Numbered from the stretch's first letter, positions 32,826 through 42,345 are shown. The stretch: DNA of 64,000 bases from Caprimulgus europaeus (GCA_907165065.1 OU015535.1:1860001-1924000); one strand, 5' to 3'. Program-made: numbers and translations. The notes: generated by a model not told the origin, from the letters alone.

Positions 32826-35286
32826 CTACGGGGCATTGTGGAAAGGAGGAGGCATGGGCTGGTCTCTGACAAGGTCTGGATATGCTCTCCTGATACTGGC
32901 AGCCTCATAATTTCAGTGGTTGCTTCTGATATACTCAGTGTCCTTCAAAATTCCCCCACAGGCTCAACTAACTTCTATTTGGTTGTAAGTATTGTTTTTG
33001 TATTCTCTTTTGAAGAATGTTTTGAAACAGTTAAGTTTTGGTTTCTATTTTGGTTCTTCATTCAGTGGCTGCTTGTCTTGCATGTGCCTGGAAGAATTAT
33101 TTGTCAAAGCCACTGGGGACATGCCACAGTTCTGTGAGGTTTCTGTTGTTCTGCACTGTACACAACAGCAGGTTGACCTTAACATGTAAATAGTTATCCA
33201 CCAGCTGCGTGGCTGAAGATGTGTTCTGAAGAGCTTTAGATGGAGCTGTTTTGGCTGAACCAGGGGAATTATCGCAGGCAAGGCATGATGTTTCTGTTCT
33301 TTGTGTTCTGGAGGTCAGCAGAAAACTTGGAAACTGCTGTCAGCCCCCAGAAACACAGGAGCTAGGGTGTGAATCTGATCATAATGAGGTAAAAGTCAAC
33401 AGTTTAAGCTGTGAATAACTAGATAAGTTCCCTAACAAATGCTGTGGTAATAATAGCTGGGTATGTGTACAAAGCCCCCTCCTTACCTTTCAGCCTCAAA
33501 AAACACTGCAGTCTGTGTGTAGTTCTAAAATTCAAAATGCAATGTGAGGAACTGAGTGTATGTTTTTCCCTCCATATGATTTTCTCTTCACAACTCTCTC
33601 TTTCACTGTGACTCCCTAGTCTTCTTTGGATTTGAAGCTCATGGCCAGATCCTGGTGGTAATTTGAGGTTTTGTTGGTTTGATAGATTAGTATTTTATTT
33701 TAGGTTGGTTTCAGATTGGCAAATAGAAATAAATAACTTTCAATTCTAGCACAGTAAGTATCTCTTAGGGAGAAAAATAAATGTGGTGTCCTGAGCATCT
33801 GACCCCAGCTGGTTCATTCTCACTGCCAACTATTTCTTGCATGAGAGGGAAATGAATAAAATTACCAAACAAAGAAATATTTTCAGCAAGTACCCAAATA
33901 TTTAAGGCTAAACATCCTCCTTGGAGTGCCTCCTTGGATTTGATTCCAAATAAGCAGCTGAATTGAAGGATTATTTTGATAGCATTGTAGAAATATTAGT
34001 CTACTGGAGACGTTTAAAGGTCAACTAGCGTGTTTTTGTGGGGTTTTCTGGTGGAATTGGGTTGGGTTTCTTTGGTGGCTGACTGCTTGGTTCTGGGCAT
34101 GCTACCTTCACATAGAGCATGCACAATAACATGCTGGGACTGTCATTGTCTGTGTTGCACAGGTGAGTACCATTGCTATGGTTTCCATATTCCTCTCCTA
34201 CTACAAAAATATGAATATGTGTGATTTTTCTTTGCCTCTCTCATGAGATTCCACCTCCTCCTTCAGCAGGAAGAGATCAATGAATTGAGATATTGAAAAA
34301 GTAGGTCGTAGTTGCTACCACTCTAAAATTATTTAATTAGATTATTACTAATTTACCCAGAGCTACCTTGAGGGGGCAAGAGAAGAATTTAGTTTAGGCT
34401 TAGACACGACACAGCAATTTTGTTGTTCTTCCAGCTTTCCTGAGTAAGCTTTTAAAAGCAGAGAGGTATAGATCACTCTTGTTGGATATTTAAATCTAGG
34501 ATGGCAGAAATACAGTACAAAATGCCAGCACTAGGAAGAAGGGAAGGGCAGCATCATGCATGGTGCTGAGTTTTAGGGTTGCAGAACACTGACACAGGCT
34601 CCAGATGACACCAAGTAGTCTTTGTGACCTCCCCTGTGCAAAAGTCTTTCTGCTGATTCACCCAGTGTGTGTAAGTGGAGTTGGACTGTGTACTGTGATG
34701 TACAGGTATTGTAATGAAATCTGTCCAGTGACATTTTTAAGTCATTAAATGTCCCCAACAACAAAGCATGCCCAATTACAGAGCAGTCTGCCTTGTTGGA
34801 ACACTACTGTAAATGTGTCAGAATTCATTCTGGCTTTTGCATCCAGGCTTATCTGTGAACAGCATCCTGCTATTCATAGATCCTAGAACATCCCAACCGC
34901 TGTCATCAGCCATTGCTATCATGAATAAAATCTTTTTGTTTTCAGCAATAAAATAAACCAGTTTATATATAGACCCCACTGTTGAATAGGACGTTGAATA
35001 TTTATTTCCCACTCTTCTTGCCAAATAATCTTGAAGGTGAAGTCCTTCTAGTGAAACAATGCCAGTAGTAAAAGCCAGGTCTTCAGGCTCTCATGCTCCT
35101 AGAAATGAAGTCGGCAGCAGAAAGCAAGCTATTAATGTTACTCATCTAAATAAAACAACATTGAAATTGTGTGAGCTTCAAATTATCTAATTGTGTCTTA
35201 CTATGATGAGCTTTGTGGTGATCCCAGTGGTGATCAGCATCAACCACAGTCTCAGGCTACTTGGAAACCCCATACTAAGTAGCTTG
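32826..35286. other. Intergenic, no gene seen
   Basis: Unique AT-rich sequence with scattered short open frames. I recognise no repeat or conserved exon. Confidence 0.5.
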
Positions 35287-35592
35287 AATTGGGAGGGACT
35301 TTTGACAAGGGCAAGGAGTGACAGAATGAGGGGTGATGGCTTGAAACTGGAAGAGTTTCAAGACTGAGATGAGATGTGAGGAAGAAATGCTTTGCTGTGA
35401 GGGTGGTGAGACCCTGGCCCAAGTTGCCCAGAGAAGCTGTGGCTGCTCCTCCCTGGAAGTGTTCTCGGCCAGGTTGGATGAGGCTTTGAGCAACCTGCTC
35501 TAGTGGAAGGTGTCCCTGCTGCTGGCAGGGGGTTGGAACTGGATGAGCTTTAAGGTCCCTTCCAGCCCAACCCTGTCTGGGATTCTATGACG
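35287..35592 (+). mobile_element. CR1 LINE 3' end, left edge of duplicated block
   Basis: Its blocks match the CR1 at 41780-42070 (gggtgatggcttgaaactgg, gctgctcctccctggaagtg) and share the unusual join gattctatgacgctgtgttc to the next CR1 piece. Copy 1 of the local duplication therefore starts within this CR1. Confidence 0.88.
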
Positions 35593-35880
35593 CTGTGTTC
35601 AGCCTGGAGAAGAGCAGGCTCCGGGAGACCCTGTTGCAGCCTTTCCATACTTAAAGGGGCTTCTAAGAAGGGTGGGGACAGTGTTTAGCAGGGGCTGTAG
35701 CGATAGGACAAGGGAAAATGGTTTTAGAGTAGAAGGGAGGGGTTCAGACTGGATATAAAGGAGACGCTTTTTATGCTGAAGGTGGTGAAACCCCGGCCCA
35801 GGTTGCCCAGAGAGGTGGTAGAAGAAGGACCCTTCCCTGGAAACATCCAAGGTCAGGCTGGACGGGGCTCTGAGCTCTCG
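35593..35880 (+). mobile_element. CR1 LINE fragment, second subfamily
   Basis: It begins gttcagcctggagaagagca and runs through aggttgcccagagaggtggt. It is near-identical to 42072-42345, and its end is matched by a third partial copy at about 44465-44535. Confidence 0.82.
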
Positions 35881-36025
35881 GTGGTGGGGCCGGGGCTGAG
35901 CCAGAGGGGCCAGGAGCCATTCTGGGGCAGGCTCAGGCTTGTCGGGGAGTTGGCCCAGCAGGCCGGGGGCTCAGGGCGCCATTTTGCTCCTGGCTGTGTC
36001 TGGCGTGTGCCAGGCCGGTGGCTCT

Positions 36026-36659
36026 TGTCCTGGTTTTTAGCTGGAACAGAGCTGGTTTCTTCTCAGTAGCTGCAATAGTGCTGCATTTTGCTTTCAGCTG
36101 GGACTTGTTATGAGAGAGACACTGAGAACATCCCCGTGTTGGCATTTGTGTCCCTGGCACTGAAGGACTTTGTGTTTGTCCGTCTGCAAGCGCAGGATCT
36201 CAGGGGTGAGGAATATTGCCATGGATCAGCTCCATGGGCATTGGGCTCTGCCAAGGGGCTGTTCCATCTCCTGTGCCCCATGGGCAGGAGATCCATGAGG
36301 GGCTCTTCCTCTCTGGCTCTCTCGGGCTCTCTCTGGCTCTCACTCTCCCGGGATTGCGGTTTCGGGTCGGGATTGTTGCTCCTCCGGGATCGTTCTGTGG
36401 GAACGGGCTGGGCTGGGTCAGTGGGTGGTGACCAATGGCACTGGGTGTCACCCATTGGCATATTTTGTTCCTGTTATCATCATCACTACCTTTGTAATAT
36501 CAGTATTGTTTTAAGTTTTATTTCTATTATGAAATTGTTCTTCTCTCACCCTACGAGTCTCCTCACCCCATTCCCCTGCCCTGTGCCCTGGGGTGTGGGT
36601 CAGTGGGTGAGGGGCTGTGTTGGCTGCTGGCCAAGGGCTGGCCCAGTGAAACCATCACA
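36026..36659 (+). mobile_element. Solo LTR, avian ERVL-type, copy 1
   Basis: It starts tgtcctggtttttagctgg and ends gtgaaaccatcaca, the TG...CA ends of a familiar avian ERVL LTR. It contains the ttttatttctattatgaaa...ctctcaccctacgag region of that LTR. It is 634 bp with a 5-bp target duplication gctct/gctcc. No internal region is present. As a fossil it is old enough for one target-site difference; its duplication with the locus is more recent. Confidence 0.82.
36517..36522 (-). terminator. Possible poly(A) signal of the novel gene, supplied by the LTR
   Basis: AATAAA on the minus strand lies about 80 nt past the stop codon, inside the antisense solo LTR. It is the first such hexamer downstream of exon 7. 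Use is inferred. Confidence 0.35.
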
Positions 36660-37356
36660 GCTCCACCGTGGAACAGCTGGGGCTGAGCCAGAGGGGCCAG
36701 GGGACCATTTTGGGCCGGGCTCAGGCTGGCGGGTGCTGTGGCGGTGGCTGTGCTTCATGGCTGGGGCTGAGCCAGCGGGGATCAGAGGGGCTGTTTCAGT
36801 CCGGGCCCAGGCTGAAGAGCACTGGCTACTTCCCTCAGGAAGCCCCCTCTCAGGGCTGGGGGGCCAGGAGGGCAGTGTGTCTTCTGGCTCAGCACAGAGG
36901 GCAGCCAGGGTCACACTGGGTGGTGGGGAAGGCCATTCTTCTGCATCCTCAGGCCGTACCTCAGCTGGGGCTGGGCAGGGGGTAGGAGAGGGCCATTGGT
37001 CTTCATCCTCAGCACAGAGGGTAGACAGAGTCAGGCTGGAGGATGGGGAGGGCCATTCCTCTGCATCCTCAGGCCAGAAGGCAGCCGGGGCTGGGCTGGG
37101 AGGAGTGGGGGGCTGCTCTGGTTCAGGCTCTGTGAGGAGCTGGCCCGGCTGGTTCCTCCCCTGCACAGCGGCTGGGGATGGGCTGGGGGGTCGCGGGGGC
37201 CAAGGGGAAGGCGGGCGAGCTGGTTTCCCAGGCTGGGGCGATGGCTGCTGGCGCTGGGTCGAGGTCTCAGGGGTGCCAGGGCGGCTGGTCCGGCTGTGTG
37301 GGCGCGAGGGGCCGACGTGTGGCTCCCAGTGAACTCGCCGATATTGAGAGAAGCAC
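36600..37356 (-). CDS. Novel gene exon 7: Pro-rich cytoplasmic tail, stop inside an LTR
   Basis: The acceptor is cagcctcctctctccgcag (strong). It completes the Glu codon and reads CFSQYRRVHWEP, then a Pro-rich stretch, then four 20-residue units of the type PSP...EDAEEW, a Ser-rich linker and a basic patch KHSHRHSTRQ. The last 19 codons and the stop lie in the antisense solo LTR that ends at 36659. The frame stays open in the duplicate at 43135-43644. Confidence 0.52.
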
Positions 37357-39995
37357 CTGCGGAGAGAGGAGGCTGCTGAGGCCCTGGGCACGGCCACGGC
37401 CACCTGCACCTCATGGCCACCGAGCAGGGGCGTTCCTGCAGGCGGCTGCGCTGGTCAGGAGCGAGCGCTCTGCACGTCTCGCTTCTGAGGGCAATCTCGG
37501 CCCCTGCTCTTGCTCTTCCCCCGCCCTCGCTTTGGCTGTGCCTGTCCCTCCCAGGGCTGCTCTGGGCCAGGCAGGCCCAGCTGGAGCTGACACTGGCTGT
37601 GCTCAGGGCGGGCTCCCGAGGAGAAGGCCCAGGGGTGAGGAGGCCACTGAAAGCACCTGACAGCAGCAGAAACCTCAGCAGAGCTCTCTGGCCAGCCAGG
37701 AGCGCCCCGCTCCACAGCAGCCGGACCAGAAACGCTTTGTGGCTGCGAGCAGCCATGGCAGGAAGCAGTGCGGGGAAAATCAACCACTCACTCGTTTCTC
37801 TTCCTCCACCACAGGATGATGACACAGCACAGCACGATGGCGAGTACCAGAGAAACCACGGCTGCTGCTCTGCCTGTCATGTTGCTTTGCACTTCTTCAG
37901 GGCCGACAACGCTTGTGGTGCTCTGGTGTTTGCAAAAGTCTTTGTCTGTCTGGCCAACCGCATCTGGAGGAGCAGTTTGGAACGTGAGCCCGTGCTGTGC
38001 CCCCCCGGGAAGCTTGCAGCGTGTTTGCTGTGGCCAGGACGTTCTCTGTTTCCCCCAGTGCCGGTGCCTGCAGGCACGCTCCCACCCTTTGGGACAGGTT
38101 GTCCCACCAAACAGACCTCGGAAGGCCAGAAGGAGAGCGCGGGGGCGAGCGCGGCTGCTTGACCAGTCGCTCCTTGCAGGGCCACGGACAAAAACCATCC
38201 CTGCAGCAGGCAGTGCCACCCCCACCTGTCCCTCCCCCCAGCCAGCTCCCACGCCCCGAGGGGACGCAGTCAGGCCTTCTCAAGAGACACTGGAGCCTTG
38301 CTCTGCCCTTCTGCCTCTTCTCCAGCACGGGCACCGCTTGCAGCCACTCCCAGGTTTCGGGACGTGTCTCCCAGGGCGGGACCCTGGCAAGAACTGCTCA
38401 GTACCTGAGTGCATTGGAGGAAATTCATCTCCGTTGCTGTGAGGGTCTTCTCCGAGCTCTGGCAGCGCTGCCAAAAAGCAGAGAGGACAGGTAAAGCCTC
38501 AGCACGGCTCGGGCGCAGAGGGTGCAGCGCCCTGGATCTCAGCTCATGGGAGAGATCTTGCTCCGTGCTGCTCTTGTGCCTCGGGCCCCGCGGGACTCCC
38601 GGCGAGCTCTGGGGTGCAGCCAGTGTTCATCCCAGCCCAGCTCTGGGGCCGCAGCCGGGCAATGGAGCACAGCCCAAAAAGCCGCGAATCCGCGTCTGCG
38701 CCCGACTGCCAGCGCTGGGAACGGGCAACCAGCACTGCTGGGGACCTGGCTCCTGCCTGGAACCGGCCCCGTGGGCCAGCGGCGCTGCACGTGAGCCCGA
38801 CACAAGCTCAGCCCGCGCCAGGCCCTCAGCTCTGCCTGCGCCCACCAGCTCTGAGCCGTCCTGGGCAAACTGGGGCAGCAGCTGCCCCTGGCACCCGGCT
38901 GGAGCCACAAGTGGCAGCAGAGGCTCTGCCCCATCTCTGTGGCTCGCCAGCGCCTGCGAGGTGTGAAGCCCAGCGTGGCTGCTGCGAGGCTCTGCTCCAT
39001 CCCTTCCTGCTGAGCGGGCTGCAGGCGTGGGCAGACGTGTGGCTAAAACCTCGGCGTGCCGAGTCTCGTGGCTGCGGCAGAGGGAAATGAACCCACCGTG
39101 TCCGCTCTGCAGGTCAGCCAGAATTTGGCTCAGTGCCTCAGATGGTTCTGGGGACTTTTTTCGTCCCCCAGCCGGGTACCACGCTCTTGGAGAACCTGGG
39201 CACAAAGGGTTTGGTTCAATTTCACAGGAATAAATAACAGGTGGAAAGAAGATGAAAAGGTCAATGCTCCTTCTTCCCGCAACGTACCTCTGGGATTGCT
39301 GTCAGGATCGGGGACAGGAACAGGCCAAGAGGCTGGGGGGTCATCAGCCGTGAGTGGATCTGAAAGGAAATTGCACATGAAGAAGCTCTTGCCACGCTCT
39401 CAGTGTTTCTTCTTTCAAGGAAAGGGACATTGAGAACTTACCTCCAGGATGCCCCAAGGGCTCCAAGCCAACGTCCAGCCAAGAAGCCGGGTAACCGTTG
39501 CCACCAGCCTCATCTAGGAGCAAGCACAGATGGGAGACGTTTGCGTTGCATGTTGGGATCCACTTCTGCCTTAGTCAAGTGCAGGCGCTGGAAGGGGGTC
39601 AGGGAACAACGTGGGAGCCAGACGGAGGTGGAGATTGCCAAAGCTGCAGAGGGGCCTGGGGACCTCTTGGCTGGCTCCTTGCAGCTCTCCAAACGCGCTT
39701 TCCAGGCCAGGCACAAGAGTCCTGGGGGAGCGGAGGGAGCGACGCACGGCCCCGCGGGGCTTTCTGAGCGGGAGAGCTCTCGGGCTCCCAGAGGCCGCCC
39801 TGGCTCGAGCGCTGGAGGGGAGAACCATGGCCCACGCTTCTGGGGGAGAGGAGCCCGCTGGCCCGTGAAAGGCTGCACCAGCACCACCCGCTCACCTGCT
39901 GCTCCCCGTGCTCGCCACGAAGGAGCCTGGGCAACCCGGGCATGCAGGGCCATGAGGAGGAGGAGGATGAGGAGGAGTCGGCGGGTGGTGGCCAT
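36600..39995 (-). CDS. Putative novel type I membrane protein, seven exons, about 428 residues
   Basis: I do not recognise this gene. Seven minus-strand exons (39896-39995, 39442-39513, 39288-39359, 39097-39147, 38405-38467, 37792-37963, 36600-37356) join with consistent phase. The first five junctions are all phase 1 and the last is phase 2. The order is a signal peptide (MATTRRLLLILLLLMALHA), an acidic Pro-rich ectodomain of about 120 residues with one Cys, the sequon NMT just outside the membrane, a helix (VVSLVLAIVLCCVIILWW) with an RKR stop-transfer, then a Pro-rich tail of about 250 residues with 20-residue acidic Trp repeats. A TATA-like box lies 63 bp upstream of the ATG. Most splice sites are good; the exon 4 acceptor is weak. 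The GC-rich setting means open frames are cheap, so the support is the splice/phase agreement. The function is unknown. Confidence 0.55.
36931..37110. repeat. 60-bp tandem repeat (20 codons) in exon 7
   Basis: Units starting ggccattc/ggccattg at 36931, 36991 and 37051 have an exact 60-bp spacing. On the minus strand they encode alternating acidic Trp-Pro-Ser-Pro units. The same array is present in the duplicate at about 43400-43570. Confidence 0.8.
37792..37963 (-). CDS. Novel gene exon 6: juxtamembrane and transmembrane segment
   Basis: The acceptor is aaactgctcctccag. It encodes VGQTDKDFCKHQ, the sequon NMT, then the helix AAAVVSLVLAIVLCCVIILW and WRKRN. The donor GA|GTGAGT splits a Glu codon. 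If unspliced, translation would stop immediately (GAG then TGA), giving a short-tailed form. Confidence 0.62.
38405..38467 (-). CDS. Novel gene exon 5: 63 nt
   Basis: The acceptor is tctgctttttggcag (strong) and the donor is TCAG|GTACTG. It is phase 1 to 1 and encodes LPELGEDPHSNGDEFPPMHS, acidic. Confidence 0.57.
39097..39147 (-). CDS. Novel gene exon 4: 51 nt
   Basis: It encodes PSEALSQILADLQSGH, possibly one amphipathic helix. The donor is ACG|GTGGGT. The acceptor (gtccccag after an A-rich stretch) is the weakest of the model, so this exon is the least certain. Confidence 0.4.
39288..39359 (-). CDS. Novel gene exon 3: 72-nt ectodomain exon
   Basis: The acceptor is aatttcctttcag (strong) and the donor is AGAG|GTACGT. 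It is phase 1 to 1 and encodes TADDPPASWPVPVPDPDS, acidic and Pro-rich. Confidence 0.6.
39442..39513 (-). CDS. Novel gene exon 2: 72-nt ectodomain exon
   Basis: The acceptor is cttgctcctag and the donor is GGAG|GTAAGT, near-consensus. It is phase 1 to 1 and encodes GNGYPASWLDVGLEPLG. Its length and the PASW position equal those of exon 3, suggesting exon duplication. Confidence 0.58.
39896..39995 (-). CDS. Novel gene exon 1: signal peptide
   Basis: The ATG at 39995 opens MATTRRLLLILLLLMALHA, an Arg-Arg n-region plus Leu-rich core typical of a signal peptide. It is followed by RVAQAPSW. The donor is GCAG|GTGAGC, phase 1. The start was chosen because it is the first ATG after the TATA-like box. 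Confidence 0.6.
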
Positions 39996-40057
39996 GGCCC
40001 CCTGTGCTCGCGTTGTCCTGCTGCCGCTTCCGCTGCTGCTTCTGCTGAGGGGTCGGT

Positions 40058-40067
40058 TCTTATAGCT
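40058..40067 (-). promoter_or_regulatory. TATA-like box of the novel gene
   Basis: The minus strand reads GCTATAAGAA, 63-72 bp upstream of the ATG at 39995. This predicts a transcription start near 40033 and a 5' UTR of about 40 nt. Confidence 0.5.
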
Positions 40068-40086
40068 GGCACGACACTATGGGGCT

Positions 40087-40160
40087 CTGTGACCTCACAT
40101 CCATGCTGTGACCTCACATCCATGCTGTGACCTCACATCCATGCTGTGACCTCACAGCCG
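40087..40160 (-). promoter_or_regulatory. Four 19-bp tandem repeats with TGAGGTCA cores
   Basis: Units start at 40087, 40106, 40125 and 40144 on the plus strand (ctgtgacctcacatccatg). On the minus strand each carries TGTGAGGTCACA. The core is one base from the CRE TGACGTCA and also contains the nuclear-receptor half-site AGGTCA. They lie just upstream of the TATA-like box and are retained in the duplicate at 43654-43729. Confidence 0.6.
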
Positions 40161-40439
40161 GGCCAAGGCTGTGTGGGGACGGCTCTCAGGGCGCTCATGG
40201 AGAGCCGCTGGAGCACAGCCCAGGGAGCTGCCCTCTCGGGGAGGGGAGCACGTCCCATCGGGCAGCTCTGTCCAGGGGCTGGGGCACAGTCCCACCCACG
40301 GCTGAGCCCACAGCTCTGCCCTGTTTTCCAGGCGCTGTCACAGGGGCAGCGAGAAGCTCACAGTCCCCCAGAACAAGAGGAAACCACAGCCAAGGGACTC
40401 CTGACACCTCGGGTGCTGTTTCCAACAGCTCATGAGGCT
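40161..40439. other. GC-rich upstream region of the novel gene
   Basis: Unique GC-rich sequence between the promoter repeats and the next CR1. The open frames on both strands here look like composition effects. Confidence 0.4.
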
Positions 40440-42070
40440 GAAGAGTGAGTGATTTCAGACTTAAGACAAGTGGTTGCATCCAGAAGGTAGTGGTCAACAG
40501 CTCAACGTCGAGATGGAGATGGGTGACAAGTGGTGACCCTCAGGGGGCCGTATCGGGACCAGTGCTGTTTAAGCTCGTCATCAGCGGCACAGACAGTGGG
40601 ATCGAGTGCACCCTCAGCAAGTTCGCCGCCGACACCAAGCTGAGTGGTGCAGTTGACGCACCTGAGGGACAGGATGGCACCCAGAGGGACCTGGACAAGC
40701 TGGGCCCCAGAAGAGGGCCTGTGTGAACCTCATGAGGTTCAACAAGGCCAAGTGCAAGTGCTGTATAATGGGTGAAATCCTAAATTGCCCCAGGAATTGG
40801 TGGGCTTTGTTTGTTCTGGGAGAAGGCTGTGATGAGATAAGGAGCCATCTGATGCATTTGAAAACAACCTCTCCTGGACAGCCTTGACTAGCCAGTTAAG
40901 TTCTCTGAGAAGTATTTAGCACATTGGCAAAGACTGATGAAGCAAACTTGAGATGAACTAGCCTCCTTAGCATGGTGACACCACAGCTCCAGAGGAGAAA
41001 AAGCCTTCTACACACAAAAGGCCGCCCCTGACGGAGCATGTGCAGCGGAGCTCAGCAGTGCTGTACCTTTGCACCAAGGTACACATGGAACTGAGGAATG
41101 ATCACTGGGCAGGGGCTGACAGGAGGCGTTGCTGACCGTGTGGGACTGTAGATCTTCGTACCCCCGTTGCATTCCAGTGTGCTCACTTGGTGGGAAACCA
41201 CCTGGCACCCACATCTGGGCAACTTTGTCCTAAATCAGTATCTCGACCCAGTGTGTCGCTTGGTTTGTTGCACTCTGGGTAATGAGTCCAGGGTTTTGTT
41301 GGACAACACAAGGCTCTGCACCTGGGTTGGGGCAGCCCCTGCTATCAGCACAGGCTGGGGAAAGAAGGCACTGAGAGCACCTGCGTGGAGAAGGACTTGG
41401 GGACACTGGTGGATGAAAAGCTGGACACGAGCGGGCAACGTGCGCTTGCAGCCCAGAAATCCAACCGTGTCCGGGGCTGCACCCAGAGCAGCGTGGGCAG
41501 CAGGGCCAGGGAGGGGATTCTGCCCCTCTGCTCCGCTCTCCTGAGACCCCACCTGCAGTGCTGCCTCCAGTGCTGGGGCCACCAACAGCACAAGGACATG
41601 GAGCTACTGGAGCCAGCCCAGAGGAGGCCACGAGGATGATGCGAGGGCTGGAGCAGCTCTGCTGTGAGGACAGGCTGAGAGAGTTGGGGCTGTTCAGCCT
41701 GGAGAAGAGAAGGCTCCAGGGAGACCTTGTAGTGACCTTCCAGTGTCTGAAGGGGTTCCAGGAAGGCTGGGGAGGGACTTTGGGCAAGGGCAGGGAGTGA
41801 CAGAACAAGGGGTGATGGCTTGAAACTGGAAGAGGGGAGATTTGAGATGAGATGTGAGGAAGAAATTCTTTGGTGTGAGGGTGGTGAGACACTGGCCCAG
41901 GTTGCCCAGAGAAGCTGTGGCTGCTCCTCCCTGGAAGTGTTCTCGGCCATGCTGGATGAGGCTTTGAGCAACCTGGTCTAGTGGAAGGTGTCCCTGCTGC
42001 TGGCAGGGGGGTTGGGGCTGGATGAGCTTTAAGGTCCCTTCCAGCCCAACCCTGTCTGGGATTCTGTGAC
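40440..42070 (+). mobile_element. CR1 LINE 3' half, split by a solo LTR
   Basis: The left part (40440-40758) includes gatgggtgacaagtggtg...cctcagggggcc and the aacaaggccaagtgcaag block. The right part (41309-42070) resumes at caaggctctgcacctgggtt and runs to the CR1 tail ending gggattctgtg. Removing the LTR and one copy of its caag duplication makes the CR1 sequence continuous. The translated block LELVEPAQRR-like and cagcgtgggcagcagggcc are typical. Confidence 0.88.
40759..41308. mobile_element. Solo LTR inserted in a CR1
   Basis: The interval starts tgctgtataatggg and ends ttgttggacaaca (TG...CA), with the 4-bp direct repeat caag on both sides (40755-40758, 41309-41312). It is 550 bp and has no coding content. 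A 4-bp duplication fits a gammaretrovirus-like (ERV1) solo LTR, but the family is not certain. It is younger than the CR1 it interrupts. Confidence 0.7.
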
Positions 42071-42071
42071 G

Positions 42072-42345
42072 CTGTGTTCAGCCTGGAGAAGAGCAGGCTC
42101 CACGAGACCCTGTTGCAGCCTTTCCCTACTTAAAGGGGCTTCTAAGAAGGATGGGGACAGTGTTTAGCAGGGGCTGTCGCGATAGGACAAGGGAAAATGG
42201 TTTTAAAGTAGAAGGGAGGGGTTCAGACTGGATATAAGGGAGACGCTTTTTACACTGAGGGTGGTGAAACCCTGGCCCAGGTTGCCCAGAGAGGTGGTAG
42301 ATGTCCCTTCCCTGAAAACATGCAAGGTCAGGCTGGACGGGGCTC
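42072..42345 (+). mobile_element. CR1 LINE fragment, duplicate of 35593-35880
   Basis: It is almost identical to the copy-1 fragment, including gataggacaagggaaaatgg and ggttcagactggatataa. It belongs to the duplicated block. Confidence 0.82.

Larger units (their letters stand above)
35287..37168 (+). repeat. Local segmental duplication, copy 1 (left part)
   Basis: The block CR1 - GC-rich spacer - solo LTR - Pro-rich exon matches 41780-43644 in the same order and orientation with few differences, including both LTR flanks. Identity continues past both LTR ends, so this is a duplication of the locus and not a provirus with two LTRs. Confidence 0.88.

Noticed and set aside
36088-37332. Plus-strand open frame of 414 codons
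   Set aside because: It runs through a solo LTR and antisense to the Pro-rich exon. Its Gly/Trp/Ser-rich composition is what the complement of a Pro-rich GC-rich repeat gives, and it has no domain or splice support.
38627-39205. Minus-strand open frame of 192 codons across intron 4 of the novel gene
   Set aside because: The frame is open because of GC content. The better reading uses only the 51-nt exon at 39097-39147, which keeps phase with its neighbours.
37413-39433. Several overlapping plus-strand frames of 125-250 codons
   Set aside because: They are antisense to the minus-strand exon model in GC-rich DNA, overlap each other in all frames and lack signal, domain or splice logic.
40445-41800. 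Frames giving reverse-transcriptase-like or Leu/Gln-rich peptides
   Set aside because: These are fragments of CR1 LINE copies and of an inserted LTR, not host genes.
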